A DNA stretch of 7,032 nucleotides from an uncultured Flavobacteriaceae bacterium (lineage in GTDB: Bacteria > Bacteroidota > Bacteroidia > Flavobacteriales > Flavobacteriaceae), in contig CALZKX010000085.1 of the NCBI GenBank assembly GCA_945788155.1, positions 1-7,032 of the forward strand. The letters run 5' to 3'. Below the pieces are notes generated by a model. It worked only from the letters and a program-made list of their open reading frames with translations, had not been told where the DNA came from and searched no databases. Shown piece after piece: positions 4,622 through 7,032 of the stretch. Within the stretch, counting starts at the first letter, position 1. Each line of letters begins with the position of its first letter. A program made the translations under genes and the position numbers.

Positions 4622-7032
4622 ATGGCGAAGAATTTAGTGATTGTAGAGTCACCTGCTAAGGCAAAAACCATAGAAAAATTTCTAGGTAAAGATTTTAAAG
4701 TAGAATCCAGTTTTGGACATATTTCAGATTTACCATCAAAAGAATTGGGTGTGGATGTAGAAGGTGATTTTAAACCTAAATATAAAGTTTCAAGCGATAA
4801 AAAAGCGGTTGTAAAAAAACTAAAAGACTTAGCTAAAAAAGCCGATATGGTTTGGTTGGCAAGTGATGAAGATCGCGAGGGAGAAGCCATTGCTTGGCAT
4901 CTTGCCGAAAATTTAGGATTGGATAAAGACAAGATAAAACGTATAGTTTTTCATGAAATCACTAAGGCTGCAATTCAAAAAGCTATTGAAAACCCAAGAA
5001 GCATCGATTACAATTTAGTCGATGCACAACAAGCACGTCGTGTACTAGATAGAATTGTTGGTTACGAATTGTCGCCAGTACTTTGGCGAAAAGTAAAAGG
5101 TGGCTTATCTGCTGGACGCGTACAATCAGTTTCTGTAAGATTAATTGTGGAGCGTGAAAGAGAAATTCAAGCTTTTAATCCAGAAGCGTCCTATAGAGTA
5201 GATGCTGAATTTTCTAATGAAGAAGGTCAAACATTTAAAGCAAAGCTTCCTAAGAATTTCTCTACAAAAGCAGAAGCGCAAAAGTTTTTAGAAGACAATG
5301 CTAATGCGAATTTCAAAGTTGCAGATTTAGAGAAAAAACCTGCAAAGAAATCGCCAGCAGCACCATTTACAACCTCAACATTACAGCAAGAAGCGTCAAG
5401 AAAATTGGGCTTTTCGGTAAACAGAACCATGGGTAATGCACAACGTTTATATGAGGCTGGTTTAATTACCTATATGAGAACAGATAGTGTCAATCTATCA
5501 GATGAAGCTAAAAAAGGAGCACAAGCTGAAATTGAGAATGTATTTGGGTCTAAATATAGTAAACCTCGAAATTATAAAGGAAAAGCAAAAGGAGCACAAG
5601 AAGCGCATGAGGCTATTCGTCCTACCGATTTTTCACAACATACAGCAAATGTAGAAAGAGACCAAGCACGTCTATATGATTTAATTTGGAAACGCGCGAT
5701 CGCATCTCAAATGAGCGAAGCACAATTAGAAAGAACCAATGTGAAAATTTCGGCATCAACACATAATAGTTTGTTTTCAGCAAATGGTGAAATGATAAAG
5801 TTTGAAGGGTTTTTAAAAGTATATCTAGAAGGTACTGATGAGGAAGATACTGAGCAAGAAGGTATGTTGCCAACACTTAAGGTTAACGAAAATCTTTTAA
5901 GTAATTACATTTCAGCTACCGAACGTTACACAAGAGCACCAGCAAGATTTACAGAAGCTTCATTGGTAAAGAAATTAGAAGAACTAGGTATTGGTCGTCC
6001 ATCTACTTATGCGCCAACAATTTCAACCATTCAAAACAGAAACTATGTTGAAAAAGGAGCTGTTGAAGGTGAACCACGAAACTATGTACAACTTGTTTTA
6101 GAAAACAATAATGTTTCAGAAAAGCAATTAACCGAGAAAGTAGGGTCTGATAAAGGGAAACTTGTTCCAACAGATATAGGGATGATTGTTACCGATTTTC
6201 TTGTGAACCATTTCGAGTCTATTCTCGATTATAATTTTACCGCAAAAGTTGAAGAAAGCTTTGATGATATCGCTGATGGTAAAGAAGATTGGACAACGAT
6301 GATGAAAGATTTCTATAAAAGTTTTCACCCTCAAGTTGAAGACGTACAACAAAATGCCGAACGAGAATCTGGCGAGCGTATTCTAGGTACAGATCCAGAT
6401 ACAGGACGTCAAGTAAGCGTGCGTTTAGGAAAGTTTGGGCCAATGGTTCAAATAGGAACGGTTGATGATGAAGAGAAACCACTATTTGCTAGCTTGTCAC
6501 CAGAACAACAATTAACATCCATTACTTACGAGGAAGCCATGGATTTATTTCAACTTCCAAAAACATTAGGAGAATATAAAGATGAAACCATCGAAGTTAA
6601 TAATGGTCGCTTTGGGCCTTACGTGAAATTTGGAAAAAAGTTTGTATCGCTACCAAAAGGCGTCGATCCATTGTCGGTAGAATTAGATGATGCCATAGTG
6701 TTGATTAAAGAAAAAGAAAAGGCAGATGCACCTATATATATGTATCAAGATTTACCAGTTCAAAAAGGGAAAGGACGTTTTGGACCATTTATTAAATGGA
6801 ACAATATGTTTATCAATGTCAACAAAAAGTACGACTGGGATAATTTATCAAATTCAAATATAATCGAATTGATTGAAGATAAAATCCAAAAAGAAAAAGA
6901 TAAACTAATACACCATTGGGAAACTGAAGGTATTCGTGTTGAAAAAGCTCGTTGGGGAAGGCACAATATAAAACAAGGAAAACTAAAAATAGAATTGCCT
7001 AAAACGGTAGATGTTTCTAAATTTACACTTGA
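4622..7032 (+). CDS. topA: Type IA DNA topoisomerase I (3' end missing)
   Basis: TopA relaxes negative supercoils by cutting one strand through a 5'-phosphotyrosine link. The frame is open for 803 codons to the window edge. The N-terminal Toprim domain has E9 (VIVESPAKAKT) and the Mg-binding D82/D84/E86 in SDEDREGEAIAWH. DAQQARRVLDRIVGYELSP and GLSAGRVQS follow. The catalytic tyrosine is Y284, with R286, in GLITYMRTDS. QEAHEAIRPT and the gate region RFTEASLVKKLEELGIGRPSTYA are intact. The C-terminal part has three RFGP-type repeats (GKFGPMV at 603-609, NGRFGPYVKFG from 661, KGRFGPFIKW at 717-726), as in Topo_C_Rpt tails, and no Cys4 zinc finger so far. Bacteroidota TopA are about 830-850 residues, so only some 30-45 should be missing. 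The start is the ATG opening MAKNLVIVESPAK; an ATG at 4615 is out of frame. The promoter and upstream terminator show it has its own transcription unit. Confidence 0.97.
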   Translation, partial: MAKNLVIVESPAKAKTIEKFLGKDFKVESSFGHISDLPSKELGVDVEGDFKPKYKVSSDKKAVVKKLKDLAKKADMVWLASDEDREGEAIAWHLAENLGLDKDKIKRIVFHEITKAAIQKAIENPRSIDYNLVDAQQARRVLDRIVGYELSPVLWRKVKGGLSAGRVQSVSVRLIVEREREIQAFNPEASYRVDAEFSNEEGQTFKAKLPKNFSTKAEAQKFLEDNANANFKVADLEKKPAKKSPAAPFTTSTLQQEASRKLGFSVNRTMGNAQRLYEAGLITYMRTDSVNLSDEAKKGAQAEIENVFGSKYSKPRNYKGKAKGAQEAHEAIRPTDFSQHTANVERDQARLYDLIWKRAIASQMSEAQLERTNVKISASTHNSLFSANGEMIKFEGFLKVYLEGTDEEDTEQEGMLPTLKVNENLLSNYISATERYTRAPARFTEASLVKKLEELGIGRPSTYAPTISTIQNRNYVEKGAVEGEPRNYVQLVLENNNVSEKQLTEKVGSDKGKLVPTDIGMIVTDFLVNHFESILDYNFTAKVEESFDDIADGKEDWTTMMKDFYKSFHPQVEDVQQNAERESGERILGTDPDTGRQVSVRLGKFGPMVQIGTVDDEEKPLFASLSPEQQLTSITYEEAMDLFQLPKTLGEYKDETIEVNNGRFGPYVKFGKKFVSLPKGVDPLSVELDDAIVLIKEKEKADAPIYMYQDLPVQKGKGRFGPFIKWNNMFINVNKKYDWDNLSNSNIIELIEDKIQKEKDKLIHHWETEGIRVEKARWGRHNIKQGKLKIELPKTVDVSKFTL

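Noticed and set aside
4615..4659. Short upstream frame (ATG at 4615, 14 codons and TAA) overlapping the topA start out of frame
   Set aside because: The ATG would be only about 9 nt from the predicted transcript start, nothing in its sequence looks functional, and an A/T-rich leader produces such frames easily.
4549..6966. Several minus-strand frames of 67-127 codons across topA
   Set aside because: All are antisense shadows of topA, whose + frame carries every expected type IA topoisomerase motif without interruption.
1..7032. CRISPR arrays, tRNA or rRNA genes, transposases, toxin-antitoxin or defence genes
   Set aside because: I looked on both strands and saw no spaced direct repeats, no cloverleaf-like sequence and no coding frame of these types; the window is ordinary housekeeping DNA apart from the small palindromic repeats.

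Overview
The window is AT-rich chromosomal DNA from a member of the Bacteroidota, most likely a marine flavobacterium (Flavobacteriaceae). Three things point there: the gene set (a Bacteroidota-type LptE lipoprotein, a σ54 activator without a receiver domain, MiaB, and a TopA with a Topo_C_Rpt-type tail), perfect matches to the Bacteroidota -7 promoter element TAnnTTTG ahead of three transcription units, and the lack of clear Shine-Dalgarno sequences.

Layout. Bases 1-3595 are a leftward block: miaB (3595-2147), a σ54-dependent Fis-family activator (2060-807), a 65-codon hypothetical gene with a GTG start (708-511), and the 5' part of lptE (431 to the left edge). The gaps between these genes are 79-98 nt, so they are not tightly coupled; a weak terminator-like hairpin and a possible promoter lie between the σ54 activator and the small gene. 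Bases 3596-3751 are a divergent promoter region. Bases 3752-4501 encode a six-helix membrane protein of unknown function on the + strand, closed by a good intrinsic terminator. topA then starts at 4622 from its own promoter and runs off the right edge with about 803 codons present.

Function. The genes are housekeeping: tRNA modification (MiaB), LPS transport to the outer membrane (LptE), DNA supercoiling (TopA), plus one transcription activator that may be linked to envelope biology. From memory, miaB, the σ54 activator and lptE are neighbours in many flavobacteria; the small gene between the activator and lptE looks like a local addition.

The most unusual signal is non-coding. Short GC-richer hairpins of a flavobacterial REP-like type sit 7 nt before the miaB ATG and 5 nt before the σ54-activator ATG, in the same orientation, and a degenerate third copy lies inverted just downstream of miaB. 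I found no CRISPR array, tRNA, rRNA, transposase or defence system, and no evidence of an undescribed multi-gene system.
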